Source of the DNA: Saccharomonospora sp. NB11
Lineage (GTDB): Bacteria > Actinomycetota > Actinomycetes > Mycobacteriales > Pseudonocardiaceae
Length of the DNA: 58,460 bases
Direction: 5' to 3'
Assembly (NCBI RefSeq): GCF_015910535.1
Contig: NZ_JACBJG010000016.1
Location: forward strand, 1 to 58,460
The position numbers and the translations under genes were made by a program. The notes under the pieces were generated by a model. The model did not search any database. It was not told where the DNA came from and worked only from the letters and a program-made list of their open reading frames with translations. Positions within the stretch are counted from its first letter, which is position 1. Every line of letters starts with the position of its first letter. Of the stretch, positions 1 through 8,249 are shown in pieces.

Positions 1-30
1 GTCCCGCCCCGTCCCGTCCCGGAACTGCGA

Positions 31-198
31 ACACCCGTGCACAACCCGCGGACACGAGTGCACAACCCGAGGACACGCCGACGAACGGCGCCGTTGCCGG
101 CGTGTCCTCGGTTCTCGTACTCGTGTCCTCGGTTCTCGTACTCGTGTCCTCGGTTCTCGTACTCGTGTCCTCGGTTCTCGTACTCGTGTCCTCGGTTC
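31..198. repeat. Array of 21-bp repeats in inverted orientation
   Basis: Two direct 21-bp units lie at 31-51 and 52-72 (ACACGAGTGCACAACCCGAGG type). After a short palindromic spacer, another 21-bp unit (GTGTCCTCGGTTCTCGTACTC) begins at 102, 123, 144, 165 and 186; the last copy is cut short near 198. The second unit is, after rotation, a diverged reverse complement of the first, so the array is two inverted blocks around the hairpin at 71-107. No convincing gene covers it. Function is unknown; it could be an intergenic transcript structure, a protein-binding array or a slippage-prone repeat. Confidence 0.85.
71..107. other. Long palindrome (hairpin or cruciform) in the centre of the repeat array
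   Basis: The arms GGACACGCCG and CGGCGTGTCC flank a perfect inner palindrome AACGGCGCCGTT at 84-95, giving an almost uninterrupted stem of about 18 bp. No T-run follows, so it is not a classical intrinsic terminator, but a GC stem of this size could end transcription in an actinomycete. Confidence 0.7.
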
Positions 199-298
199 CG
201 GGCGGGCAGGGTCTCGATCGGGGTGCGCCATGTTCGCCTCGACGGGGGACGGCCTCCGTTAGAGTCACCCTGCGCGATCGTGACCAGGGGGCCGTTGA

Positions 299-1738
299 AT
301 GTCGTTCGTCTCGCCACTGTTCCTGTGGTACTTCATGCCCGCGGTGCTCATCGCGGTGCTGGTGCTACCGCGGAGCTGGCGCAACGGCATCGTCGCGGTC
401 GGCAGCCTGATCTTCTACGCCACGGGTGCCGGCGCGTTCACGCTCCTGCTCCTGGCGTGCATGGTGGTGAACTACGCGGCGGGCCCAGCGCTGGAACCGA
501 ACCCGTGGAGTCCCCCACGCCTGCATTCCCGACGGCGCACGCTGCTCATCTGCGTCATCGCCTTCGACCTGTCGATCCTGCTGGTCTGGAAGTACGCCGG
601 GTTCGCGACGGAGCAGATCGCGTGGTTCGCACAACTCTTCGGCGGGGACTTCCCCGTCGCCGAACTCGCGCTGCCCATCGGTATCTCGTTCTTCACCTTC
701 CACCACATCTCGTACGTGGTGGACATCTACCGCGGTGAACGGCCCGCGCTGCGCAACCCGGTGTCGTTCGGCACCTACATCTCCATGTTCCCGCAGCTCG
801 CGGCGGGCCCCATCGTGCGATACCACGAGATCGCCGACCAGCTCCCGCAGGAGCGGTCGCACCGCCTGGACGACATCGCGGCGGGCTTCCCCCGGTTCGC
901 GCTCGGGCTGTGCAAGAAGGCGGTCATCGCCGACTCGCTCGCGCCGCTGGTGGACGCCTGCTTCTCCACGCCGTCCGAGGACATGACGTTCGCGATCGCG
1001 TGGCTCGGCGCGATCGCCTACACGTTGCAGCTCTACTTCGACTTCTCGGGTTACTCGGACATGGCCATCGGGCTCGGCCGCATGCTGGGTTTCCGACTGC
1101 CGGAGAACTTCGCCCGCCCGTACTCGTCGGTGACCGTGACGGAGTTCTGGCGGCGCTGGCACATGTCGCTGTCGCGGTGGTTCCGCGACTACGTCTACAT
1201 CCCGCTCGGCGGCAACCGGGGCGGTGCGGCGAAGACCTACCGCAACCTGTGGATCGTCTTCCTGCTGACCGGTTTCTGGCACGGCGCCGCATGGACGTAC
1301 GTGGTGTGGGGCGTCTACCACGGCGTGCTGCTCGTGATCGAACGCGCGACCGGGCGCGACCGCACACCGCACTCCCCCGGCGCTCGACTCGGCCGACGCG
1401 TGCTCACGTTGCTGCTGGTGATCGTCGGCTGGGTGTTCTTCCGGGCACCCGACCTCGGCTACGCGTTCACGATGATCGGCAACATGCTGCTGCCGGACTT
1501 CACCGGCCTGACCGAGGTCGTGGGGGCGGCGTTCACCAACCAACGCCTCGTCCTGCTCCTGCTCGCGCTGGTGGTGTTCTTCCTGCCCGCCTCCCCCGTG
1601 ACGGGCCCGCTCCTGGAGTCGGCTCGCACCAAGCCCGCCGCCGCGCTGCGGGTCACGGTGATGACGGTGGGCGCGCTCTACGCCGCCATCCTCGTCGCCA
1701 CGGGCACCTTCAGCCCGTTCCTGTACTACCAGTTCTGA
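299..1738 (+). CDS. MBOAT-family membrane O-acyltransferase (AlgI-like)
   Basis: A 479-residue polytopic membrane protein of the MBOAT family, the group that includes AlgI, which moves acyl groups across the membrane for O-acetylation of exopolysaccharides. Visible motifs: RRWHMSLSRWFRDYVYIPLGG-type stretch in the middle (in-frame near residues 285-305) and TGFWHGAAW with the family's conserved histidine. Length is typical for AlgI/DltB-like proteins. The ATG is preceded by a purine-rich GGGGG about 7 nt upstream. The periplasmic SGNH/AlgX-type partner normally encoded next to it is not downstream; it may lie upstream of the window or be absent. The acyl acceptor cannot be predicted. Confidence 0.9.
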   Translation: MSFVSPLFLWYFMPAVLIAVLVLPRSWRNGIVAVGSLIFYATGAGAFTLLLLACMVVNYAAGPALEPNPWSPPRLHSRRRTLLICVIAFDLSILLVWKYAGFATEQIAWFAQLFGGDFPVAELALPIGISFFTFHHISYVVDIYRGERPALRNPVSFGTYISMFPQLAAGPIVRYHEIADQLPQERSHRLDDIAAGFPRFALGLCKKAVIADSLAPLVDACFSTPSEDMTFAIAWLGAIAYTLQLYFDFSGYSDMAIGLGRMLGFRLPENFARPYSSVTVTEFWRRWHMSLSRWFRDYVYIPLGGNRGGAAKTYRNLWIVFLLTGFWHGAAWTYVVWGVYHGVLLVIERATGRDRTPHSPGARLGRRVLTLLLVIVGWVFFRAPDLGYAFTMIGNMLLPDFTGLTEVVGAAFTNQRLVLLLLALVVFFLPASPVTGPLLESARTKPAAALRVTVMTVGALYAAILVATGTFSPFLYYQF

Positions 1739-1858
1739 CGGAGCAGGTAGCCCAGTTGCGACACCGTTGACTCTTCCGGGTGAAGGAAACGAAATCCTCT
1801 CACTCTGCGTGCGCAGCGTCCCTAGCGTGATGTCGTCATTCACGAGGGGAGAGTGCAC

Positions 1859-2266
1859 ATGAGATTGCGCAAGTACGTCGGTGCCGCACTGATCGCTGGG
1901 GCGATGACGACAGGTGTGGGGGCACTGTCGGTGCCGGCCTTCGCGGCCAACCCGTCATCCGACGGTGACATGTCGGCCATGGCGTGCGGGGTCAAGGCTT
2001 ATCAGCCGACGCAGTCAGGCACGACGCTCACCGGTCGCACTGGGCGCGGTGGGTGTTCGAACACGACCACGTATCTGTGGTCGTACGTCAAGCGGGACAT
2101 CAACAACTGGCCGGACGCGACACACGCCTCGAATTACGACACCTACGTGACGAACGGCTGGGTCGACGCCCGAGGAGCGTGCGGTCCTGGTGCCCGTTAT
2201 TACACGGAGGGCGCAGCGACACCGCTCGGTGCATCCGACGAGTCCGGGCATCCATGGCGGTGCTGA
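1859..2266 (+). CDS. Small secreted four-cysteine protein, unknown function
   Basis: A 135-residue precursor. It has a positively charged N-terminus, a hydrophobic core and an AFA|AN-type signal peptidase I site near residue 30, leaving a mature protein of about 105 residues with four cysteines (43, 66, 108, 135), consistent with two disulfides. It is rich in Gly, Thr, Asn and Tyr and ends in Cys. The start is ATG 1859 because GAGGGGA lies 8 nt upstream; the in-frame GTG at 1853 sits too close. A terminator follows, then an ABC transporter operon. I do not recognise the family; a bacteriocin-like or natural-product-linked secreted protein is possible but unproven. Confidence 0.75.
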   Translation: MRLRKYVGAALIAGAMTTGVGALSVPAFAANPSSDGDMSAMACGVKAYQPTQSGTTLTGRTGRGGCSNTTTYLWSYVKRDINNWPDATHASNYDTYVTNGWVDARGACGPGARYYTEGAATPLGASDESGHPWRC

Positions 2267-2282
2267 GAGACGCTGAGTGACC

Positions 2283-2320
2283 GCGGTGGGGTGGCCGGTG
2301 CGTGCGCGTCACCCCACCGC
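2283..2320 (+). terminator. GC hairpin terminator between secreted protein and ABC operon
   Basis: Perfect 11-bp stem GCGGTGGGGTG (2283-2293) with CACCCCACCGC (2310-2320) and a 16-nt loop, starting 16 nt after the stop of the secreted protein and followed by CGTGTTT. It may attenuate read-through into the ABC genes rather than block it fully. Confidence 0.75.
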
Positions 2321-2358
2321 CGTGTTTCGGCAGACATCGTGAAGGTTGACGGGGGAAC

Positions 2359-3093
2359 GTGAACACCATCGAACTTGAGGGGATCAACATCCGCTACGGC
2401 CGCAAGCACGTGCTTCGCGATCTGGAGTGGACGATTCAGCCCGGGATCACCGGGCTTCTGGGGGAGAACGGGGCCGGGAAGACGACGCTGTTGTCGGTGC
2501 TGGCTGGATTGCGCCGCCCGGATTCCGGGACGGTCGACTTCAGTGGGGCGTCCGCAGCGCCGCGGTTCGGTTTCGTGCCGCAGCGGTTCTCCACACCACC
2601 GGAGATGCGGGTGATGGACACGGTGAGTTATGCGGCCTGGGTCAACGGCCTCGCTCGCCGGGACAGCCACGACGCCGCTGTGCGGGCGTTGGAGGCTGTC
2701 GATCTCGCGGACCGTGCGCGCGACCGGGTGCGGTCGTTGTCGGGTGGTCAGCGGCAGCGGCTGGGGATCGCGGCAGGTCTTGCGCACGCTCCGGACGTCC
2801 TGGTGTTGGACGAGCCCACCGTGGGGCTCGACCCGGCGCAACGGGTCCGGGTGCGTGAGGTCGTGGCGTCGCTGGGCCGCTCGCGGACGGTGCTGCTCTC
2901 GACCCACGTGCTCGAGGACGTGCATCACCTGTGCGACCGCGTGGGGCTGTTGACCGGAGGTCGGATCGCCTTCGACGGCACGGTGTCCGAGATCAAGCAC
3001 AAGATGCACGCCCAGGAGAGCGGTGGCCTGGAATCCGCGCTGGAGCGCGGATATCGCACGCTGATGGACGAGCTGGGTGGTGGCGTGCAGTGA
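2359..3093 (+). CDS. ABC transporter ATP-binding protein
   Basis: A 244-residue ABC ATPase. Walker A GENGAGKTT is near residues 36-44, the signature LSGGQRQRL near 128, Walker B VLVLDEPT near 149, and the switch histidine in STHVLEDVH. The architecture is that of ABC-2 type drug, peptide or antibiotic exporters with a single ATPase. The start is GTG with GGGGGAA upstream. Its stop overlaps the start of the next gene (GTGA at 3090-3093), so it is translationally coupled to two membrane proteins, the likely permease parts. Substrate unknown; the adjacent secreted protein is an obvious candidate partner, though its own Sec signal means it need not be the cargo. Confidence 0.92.
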   Translation: MNTIELEGINIRYGRKHVLRDLEWTIQPGITGLLGENGAGKTTLLSVLAGLRRPDSGTVDFSGASAAPRFGFVPQRFSTPPEMRVMDTVSYAAWVNGLARRDSHDAAVRALEAVDLADRARDRVRSLSGGQRQRLGIAAGLAHAPDVLVLDEPTVGLDPAQRVRVREVVASLGRSRTVLLSTHVLEDVHHLCDRVGLLTGGRIAFDGTVSEIKHKMHAQESGGLESALERGYRTLMDELGGGVQ

Positions 3094-4361
3094 ACGGTCG
3101 CCGTTCGTGGTTCTGGCCGCTCAACGGTCTGTTCGTGCTGCTCCCCGCTGTGCTGATCTTCGTGGTGGTCCTGGTGCGGACTCACCCGATGTGGTCGTGG
3201 CCGTATCCGGTGTGGGTGCAGACGTCGGCGCACTGGCATCAGCAGTTCACCTTCGCCGGTCCCATCGCCGGTGCCATGGCGGCGCTGTGGGCGGTGCGGT
3301 TGAACGGAGCCGACAGGATCTGGTCCCAGTTCGCCGCGCCGCGGGTGGGCAGTGGCGTCGTGGTTCGGCACCTGGGTCTGTTGACCGCCTGGTTCGTCGG
3401 CGCCTACGTCCTCGCGTTGCTGCCCTTGACGGTGACGACAGCCGTCAAGGGAGGGATCGGAGAGCCCGAGCCTCTGGTCATGGCATCGGGTGTGCTCGCC
3501 ATGGCAGCGGTCACGGCGTTGGGCTACGTCGTCGGCACACTCGTGCGCTCGTTGGCGGCCGTCCCGATCCTCGCTGTGGCGCTGTACTGCTTGGACGCCT
3601 TCGCCGCCTACGGCACCGACACCTTCGGTGCGATCGTGCCGCAGCTCTACGTCGACCCGGTCCTCGGGCTGACCGAATCGACGTCGCTGGTCGTCTTCCG
3701 ACTGGCCCTCTTCCTCACCGTGGCTGCCGCCTCGACCACGCTGGCGGCCACCGTGCTGCGACGTCGGGCCACCGGTCGGTACCGCTCACCACTGATGCAG
3801 GCGCGTGACGTGGCCGTCTACGCCCTCGCCCCGGTGGTCCTCGTGAGCACGGCCGTCGTCACCACGCCGGACCTGTTCGAGATCGAAGCCAGCGCCGACG
3901 AACGCACCTGCACGACCGCCCAGGGGCTGGAGTTCTGCGTACACGAGAACAACGCGCCTCGGCTGGACGGCATGATCGAGGCGTTCGAGCCCGTTCTGGC
4001 CCGCTACGGCACGACACCGAGCCAGTTCGACGCGATCTGGGACCACACGCTGCTGCTGCACCAGCCGATGAGCGGCCTGCCCGTCGACGGTGTGGTCGTC
4101 ACCAGATTGGACCCCGACGGCTCGGTCGACACGATGTCCTCGGGCATCCTGATGACGCTTTCCGGTGTCGGCCTCTGCGCGACACCCCCTCCGCCGCAGG
4201 TGGAGCAGTTGCAGGCCAACCTCTACGACTACCTCGACACCGGCGCACTCACCGGCCTCCTGAGCGGACTGCGACCGCACCAGGTTCACGCCTGGATCGA
4301 CAGGCACAACGACCAGCTGGCCACCTGCTCCCTCGGCGAACAGGACGTGCCGCACACATGA
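3090..4361 (+). CDS. ABC-associated membrane protein with C-terminal extracytoplasmic Cys domain
   Basis: About 423 residues from the GTG that overlaps the ATPase stop. The N-terminal ~270 residues hold about six hydrophobic segments, as in an ABC-2 permease. After the last one (VAVYALAPVVLVSTAVV) comes a ~150-residue hydrophilic domain with four cysteines (TCTTA, EFCVH, LCATP, ATCSL) expected outside the cell. The domain is not one I can name. It ends by ATGA overlap with the next membrane gene. The permease role is inferred from operon position; the outer domain could capture or sense a secreted substrate. Confidence 0.75.
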   Translation: MNGRRSWFWPLNGLFVLLPAVLIFVVVLVRTHPMWSWPYPVWVQTSAHWHQQFTFAGPIAGAMAALWAVRLNGADRIWSQFAAPRVGSGVVVRHLGLLTAWFVGAYVLALLPLTVTTAVKGGIGEPEPLVMASGVLAMAAVTALGYVVGTLVRSLAAVPILAVALYCLDAFAAYGTDTFGAIVPQLYVDPVLGLTESTSLVVFRLALFLTVAAASTTLAATVLRRRATGRYRSPLMQARDVAVYALAPVVLVSTAVVTTPDLFEIEASADERTCTTAQGLEFCVHENNAPRLDGMIEAFEPVLARYGTTPSQFDAIWDHTLLLHQPMSGLPVDGVVVTRLDPDGSVDTMSSGILMTLSGVGLCATPPPPQVEQLQANLYDYLDTGALTGLLSGLRPHQVHAWIDRHNDQLATCSLGEQDVPHT

Positions 4362-4975
4362 TCCGGATCATCCTCGCCAGCCGGTCCGCTCACTGGGCCC
4401 TGGCGGCGCTGCTGTGCGCCGCCGGGCTCAGTGCCCTCATCGGCACCCACGTCCTTCGCATCGAGCTCGCACCCGCACGCCCGGAGAAACTGCCGCTGGC
4501 CGAACTCTGCGCCATCCTCGCCGCCACGACGCTGGCCATCATCACCCGCCCCCGTCTCTGGGAATGGGACCGCGTCGCCCACACCCACCGCGCACGCGCC
4601 GTCGCCGCCGTGGTCGCCGCCACCGGGGTCGCGCTTCCGGCCGCCTGCGTTCTGGCCGTCGTGCCGCAACTACCCGACGGCACACCCTGGGACTGGGTCC
4701 TGGCCGACATCCTCGCGCTCTCGGCGACCCTCTGGCTGGCGACACCGTTTCTCGGCCCGCTGTGGTCCGGACTGACGACGCTGCTGCTCTGGCTCCTCTG
4801 CGGGGCACTGCACAACGTCCAGCCCGACCTGACGCCCTACCTACCGACGTCGGGCTACACCGAAGCCGAAGCGCACTGGCCGATGACCCTCGTGCTGATC
4901 ATCACCGCCCTCGCCGTACACCTCCGCACTCTCGGCACCGTCGCCGGCCACCGCGCCCGCGAGGACCCGAGCTGA
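4358..4975 (+). CDS. Membrane protein, third gene of the ABC operon
   Basis: A 205-residue protein with about six hydrophobic segments (for example ALAALLCAAGLSALIG at the N-terminus, TLLLWLLCGALHN and MTLVLIITALAVHL near the C-terminus). Its ATG overlaps the upstream stop (ATGA, 4358-4361), so the three genes form one transcript. No catalytic motif is apparent. It is probably a second transmembrane subunit of the exporter or an immunity-type partner; function is not assignable from sequence. Confidence 0.7.
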   Translation: MIRIILASRSAHWALAALLCAAGLSALIGTHVLRIELAPARPEKLPLAELCAILAATTLAIITRPRLWEWDRVAHTHRARAVAAVVAATGVALPAACVLAVVPQLPDGTPWDWVLADILALSATLWLATPFLGPLWSGLTTLLLWLLCGALHNVQPDLTPYLPTSGYTEAEAHWPMTLVLIITALAVHLRTLGTVAGHRAREDPS

Positions 4976-5025
4976 CCGGACTCGGCCCACACCCCGTGCG
5001 GGTAGGTGCGATTACCGTCTGGGGT

Positions 5026-5491
5026 ATGTCGCGCATCGACCCTGTGCCTGGCTACACCCTTCGTCAGCTCGCGGCGTTCGTCGCGGTCGCGGAGACCGGC
5101 ACGATCAACGCCGCGGCGGAGCGCGTTCACCTGTCGCCGTCGGCGCTGGCGGGGGCGCTCACCGATCTCGAGAAGGCGTTGAGGGTGCAGTTGACGCGCT
5201 CGACCTGCCGCCGGGCAGCAGACGGTGCGCCTGTCCTCCCGTGCCCCTGCCGTGTCGCTGGCACCCGAGCATCCGCTCGCGTCGGTCGACGGACCGCTGC
5301 GCCTGTCCGACCTCGCCGACGAGCCCATGGTGCGGCTCGACGCGCCGCCGAGCTCCCACCACGCGATGGAGGTGTGCCAGTTCGCGGGATTCGCGCCGAA
5401 GATCGGGTACCGGACGCAGAACTTCGAGACCGCCCGGGGTGGACGCTGCTGGTGCAGCGCCCGGAACGCAGCTCGCCACCCCGGTGGGTGA
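5026..5491 (+). pseudogene. LysR-family regulator remnant (frameshifted, internally deleted)
   Basis: From the ATG at 5026 the first ~57 codons encode a clear LysR winged helix (LRQLAAFVAVAETGTINAAAERVHLSPSALAGALTDLE in two parts). The frame then turns to nonsense, and a piece of a LysR effector domain (SLAPEHPLAS, LADEPMVRLD) resumes in another frame from about 5225 and stops at 5491. Roughly 110 codons of the middle and most of the C-terminal lobe are missing. A working LysR protein is about 300 residues, so this is a decayed gene. Confidence 0.8.
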
Positions 5492-6011
5492 GCTTGAGGT
5501 GGCGGTTGAGCTGCACGGTCCCGTGTTCGCGTCCGCGCACGGGCGAGAGGATCTGCCAGTGCGTTTCCCGACCTGCGACGGTCGGAAGTACGCGCACTCT
5601 CGCCGGGTGACACGCTCTTCCTCTACACGACCAGGGTGTTTCAAGAACCCCACGCGGGACCGGGGCCGTGTCATCGCCGCCGGGACGGCGACAAGCGCGG
5701 TGACACCTTTGGAGGAGCCGGTACGGGTTGGTGGTCGAACCTTTCCGGTCGGCTGCGACGTCACGTTCTCCACAGCGGCTCCCTGGGGGCACGGGGTCGA
5801 GCTGGGGACGCTCGTCGACGGACTCGACGTCTTCGCCGGGACGGGCCAGGCGTGGAGTATCCGGCTGCGACGCCCACTCGTCGCGCTCAGCGGTGGCGAC
5901 GCCACGCTACTCCGGCGCCGTCTCGACGCCGTTGCGCCACAACCGCTCGCGGACGTCCTGGCACCATACGCGCGGTGGTGGAACACACCGAGACGTGAAG
6001 GAGACAGGTGA
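5492..6011 (+). pseudogene. EVE/PUA-like nucleic-acid-binding protein remnant
   Basis: One frame carries PGDTLFLYTTR at about 5603-5635; the homologous continuation CFKNPTRDRGRVI then appears in another frame from about 5637, followed by an intact-looking tail (EEPVRVGGRTF, WSIRLRRPLVAL) to the stop at 6011. Read together these match a small EVE-like family in which the two segments are contiguous, so a frameshift lies near 5633. Upstream in-frame stops show the N-terminus is also lost. Family assignment is from memory. The tail overlaps the kinase start by GTGA. Confidence 0.55.
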
Positions 6012-7597
6012 GGCAGCGCACAATCGGGCACGGCCGCTACGAACTCCAGCCGCTCGCCCGGGGCGGGATGGGTGACGTCTGGGTAGGCCACGACACGAGA
6101 CTCGACCGCGAGGTCGCCGTGAAGTTCGTGCGGTTCACAGACGGGGTTCCCGAGAACGAGATCGTGCGCCGGTTCGTGCGGGAATCCCGCATCACCGCGC
6201 GCATCCGCCACCCGGGCGTTCCGGCGATCTTCGACGTGGGCACCGATGACGGTAAGCCCTACCTGGTGATGGAGCGCGTGCACGGAATCAGCGTCAGCGA
6301 CCTCCTCGCGCAGGAGGGTCGACTGTCCATCGACTGGGCGGCCACCATCGCGGCGCAGACCTGCGCCGTACTCACCGCGGCGCACCGCGAGTCACTCGTC
6401 CACCGTGATCTGAAGCCGAGCAACCTCATGCTCGAGCCCGACGGCACCGTCAAGGTGCTCGACTTCGGACTCGCCGTCGCACTCGACCTCGCCGGCATGT
6501 CACGTATCACCCGCACGGGCCAAAATGTCGGCACCCCCGCCTACATGGCGCCCGAACAGGTTCTCGCAGCCATGAGTGAACCCCGCACGGACCTCTACGC
6601 CCTCGGCTGCACTGTCTACGAGATGCTCACCGGACAACCGGTGTTCACCGGACAGACGTCCTACACAGTCATGAACAAGCAGGTGGGTGAGCGTCCGGAA
6701 CCTGTGAGGTCGTTGCGCCCGGAAGTTCCCCCCGAGCTGGACGCGCTGGTCGGTGAGCTCGTGGAGAAGAAGCCGGAGGACCGACCCGGGTCGGCGCAGG
6801 AGGTGTACGAGCGGCTGTTGCCGTTCGCTGTCGAAGTCGGCCCGATCCCGGGCGTACTCACACCGCCGAACGTGCGGAGCCCGGTGCGGATGTACGCCAC
6901 TGTGGTCGGTCACGCCTTCGCCGGGTCGGTCGGTGTACCTGAGACGCCCACCGAGGACGCGGCGGACAGTCGACGCACCGAGCAGGACGAAAGGCCTGGT
7001 CCCGGTGAATCCGGTCCGACGCCATTTCGCGGGCCGATCACTCGGGACGAACTCGAAGAGGCCCGAGCGGACGCCGGCGAGCTCGCCACGCAGACCCGCT
7101 ACCGGGAGGCTGCCGAAGTACTCGCGGCCGTGGCCGAAAGCGCGGCCGAGACCTTCGGCGAAGCCGACGACGAAGTGCTGACGGTGCGACTCGAACTCGC
7201 GAATGTGTTGTTCGAGGGAGGTGACTATCATGCCGCCGCCCCGGCGTACGAGAAGTTGGTCGCGTACCTCGTCGAACGGGACGGCCGCGACAGTGAGCTG
7301 GCGTTCCGGTGCCGCGCCCAGTACGCGGAATGCCAGGCCAGACTGGGCAAGACCGAGGATGCGGTGACTGTGGCCATCGACCTGCTCGAAGACCTCGACC
7401 GTGTGTACGGTGGCGCCGATCCCCGTACTCTCGATCTACGTCGACAGATCGGCCTGTGGCAGTTGGCCGCTGGACGTCATGGCGAAGCCGGCTCGACACT
7501 ACGACGGCTGCTGGACGACCTTGTGCTCCACCACGGCGAACGGCATCCCACCGTGCCGTACGTGCGTGATCTCCTCGCCGGTCTCCGGGAAAACTGA
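6008..7597 (+). CDS. Soluble serine/threonine protein kinase with TPR-like C-terminus
   Basis: A 529-residue Hanks-type kinase. Glycine loop ARGGMGDVW at residues 17-25, ATP lysine K39 in VAVKF, catalytic loop HRDLKPSN at 132-139, DFG at 152-154, and TPAYMAPEQ in the activation segment. After a linker near 270-340 the C-terminal ~190 residues are helical, alanine-rich repeats that look like degenerate TPRs (THYREAAEVL-like, GDYHAAAPAYEKLV). There is no transmembrane segment or PASTA domain, unlike PknB-type sensors, so it is probably cytosolic and recruits partners through the repeats. GTG start with GGAGA upstream. A membrane coiled-coil protein follows 97 nt downstream and may be a partner. 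Confidence 0.93.
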   Translation: MRQRTIGHGRYELQPLARGGMGDVWVGHDTRLDREVAVKFVRFTDGVPENEIVRRFVRESRITARIRHPGVPAIFDVGTDDGKPYLVMERVHGISVSDLLAQEGRLSIDWAATIAAQTCAVLTAAHRESLVHRDLKPSNLMLEPDGTVKVLDFGLAVALDLAGMSRITRTGQNVGTPAYMAPEQVLAAMSEPRTDLYALGCTVYEMLTGQPVFTGQTSYTVMNKQVGERPEPVRSLRPEVPPELDALVGELVEKKPEDRPGSAQEVYERLLPFAVEVGPIPGVLTPPNVRSPVRMYATVVGHAFAGSVGVPETPTEDAADSRRTEQDERPGPGESGPTPFRGPITRDELEEARADAGELATQTRYREAAEVLAAVAESAAETFGEADDEVLTVRLELANVLFEGGDYHAAAPAYEKLVAYLVERDGRDSELAFRCRAQYAECQARLGKTEDAVTVAIDLLEDLDRVYGGADPRTLDLRRQIGLWQLAAGRHGEAGSTLRRLLDDLVLHHGERHPTVPYVRDLLAGLREN

Positions 7598-7694
7598 AAA
7601 GTCCGTCACAACTAGGCAACAACCACGACGTGGCCGCAACGGACGAGGGAACGGACCCGACGAACACGCGCACGCTCGTTCGAAGGGAAACCCC

Positions 7695-8246
7695 ATGTCC
7701 AAGGCCTTCACACCACTACCCACCCCGGGCCCTGTCTCGGCTCCGGCCCGCTCGAAGCCGAGGCGCTGGCCCTGGCTCACCGGGTGCGCCGCCGCGTTCC
7801 TGCTCGGCCTCGCCGTCGGCGCCGTCGGTGACAGCAAGGCGACCAAGGTCGTCACCGAGCAGGTCGAAGTTCCCGGAGAGATCCCCGGGGAGCAGCGGGA
7901 GGCCCTCCAACAGCGGGAGGCCGAACTCGACGAGCGCAACATCGAACTCGACGAGCGCAGCACCGAACTCGACGCCCGGGAGGCGGCCCTTCAAAAGGAG
8001 GAGCAGGAAGTCGCTGCCAACACCATCGGCGAAGGGGTCTGGACCGTCGGGGTGGACATCGAGCCCGGCACCTACCGCGCCACAGACGTGAGCTCGATGT
8101 GCTACTGGGAGATCCGCCAGACCGGTGTCACCGGGTTCGAGGGAGTGATCAACAACGGCCTCCCGGGTGGCGGCAACCCCTCGGTGACCTTGTCGGAAGG
8201 CCAAGACTTCCAGACGAACCGCTGCGGTGAGTGGACTAAGCAGTGA
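7695..8246 (+). CDS. Membrane-anchored coiled-coil protein with C-terminal beta domain
   Basis: 183 residues, starting at an ATG preceded by GAAGGG. A proline-rich cytosolic tail (1-30) leads to one transmembrane segment (TGCAAAFLLGLAVGAVG), then a heptad-rich coiled coil with repeats of L(D/E)ERN/S-IELDE, then a small extracytoplasmic domain (EGVWTVGVDIEPGTYRA...CYWEI) with two cysteines. This last domain type is common next to actinobacterial kinases and in secreted proteins. The position after the kinase suggests a shared signalling role, which is inference. Confidence 0.75.
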   Translation: MSKAFTPLPTPGPVSAPARSKPRRWPWLTGCAAAFLLGLAVGAVGDSKATKVVTEQVEVPGEIPGEQREALQQREAELDERNIELDERSTELDAREAALQKEEQEVAANTIGEGVWTVGVDIEPGTYRATDVSSMCYWEIRQTGVTGFEGVINNGLPGGGNPSVTLSEGQDFQTNRCGEWTKQ

Positions 8247-8249
8247 CCC

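Noticed and set aside
37-738. An open frame through the 21-bp repeats into the MBOAT gene
   Set aside because: The 21-bp period keeps the frame open by chance, giving a repeated Ser/Tyr/Cys-rich peptide; it then overlaps the MBOAT gene out of frame.
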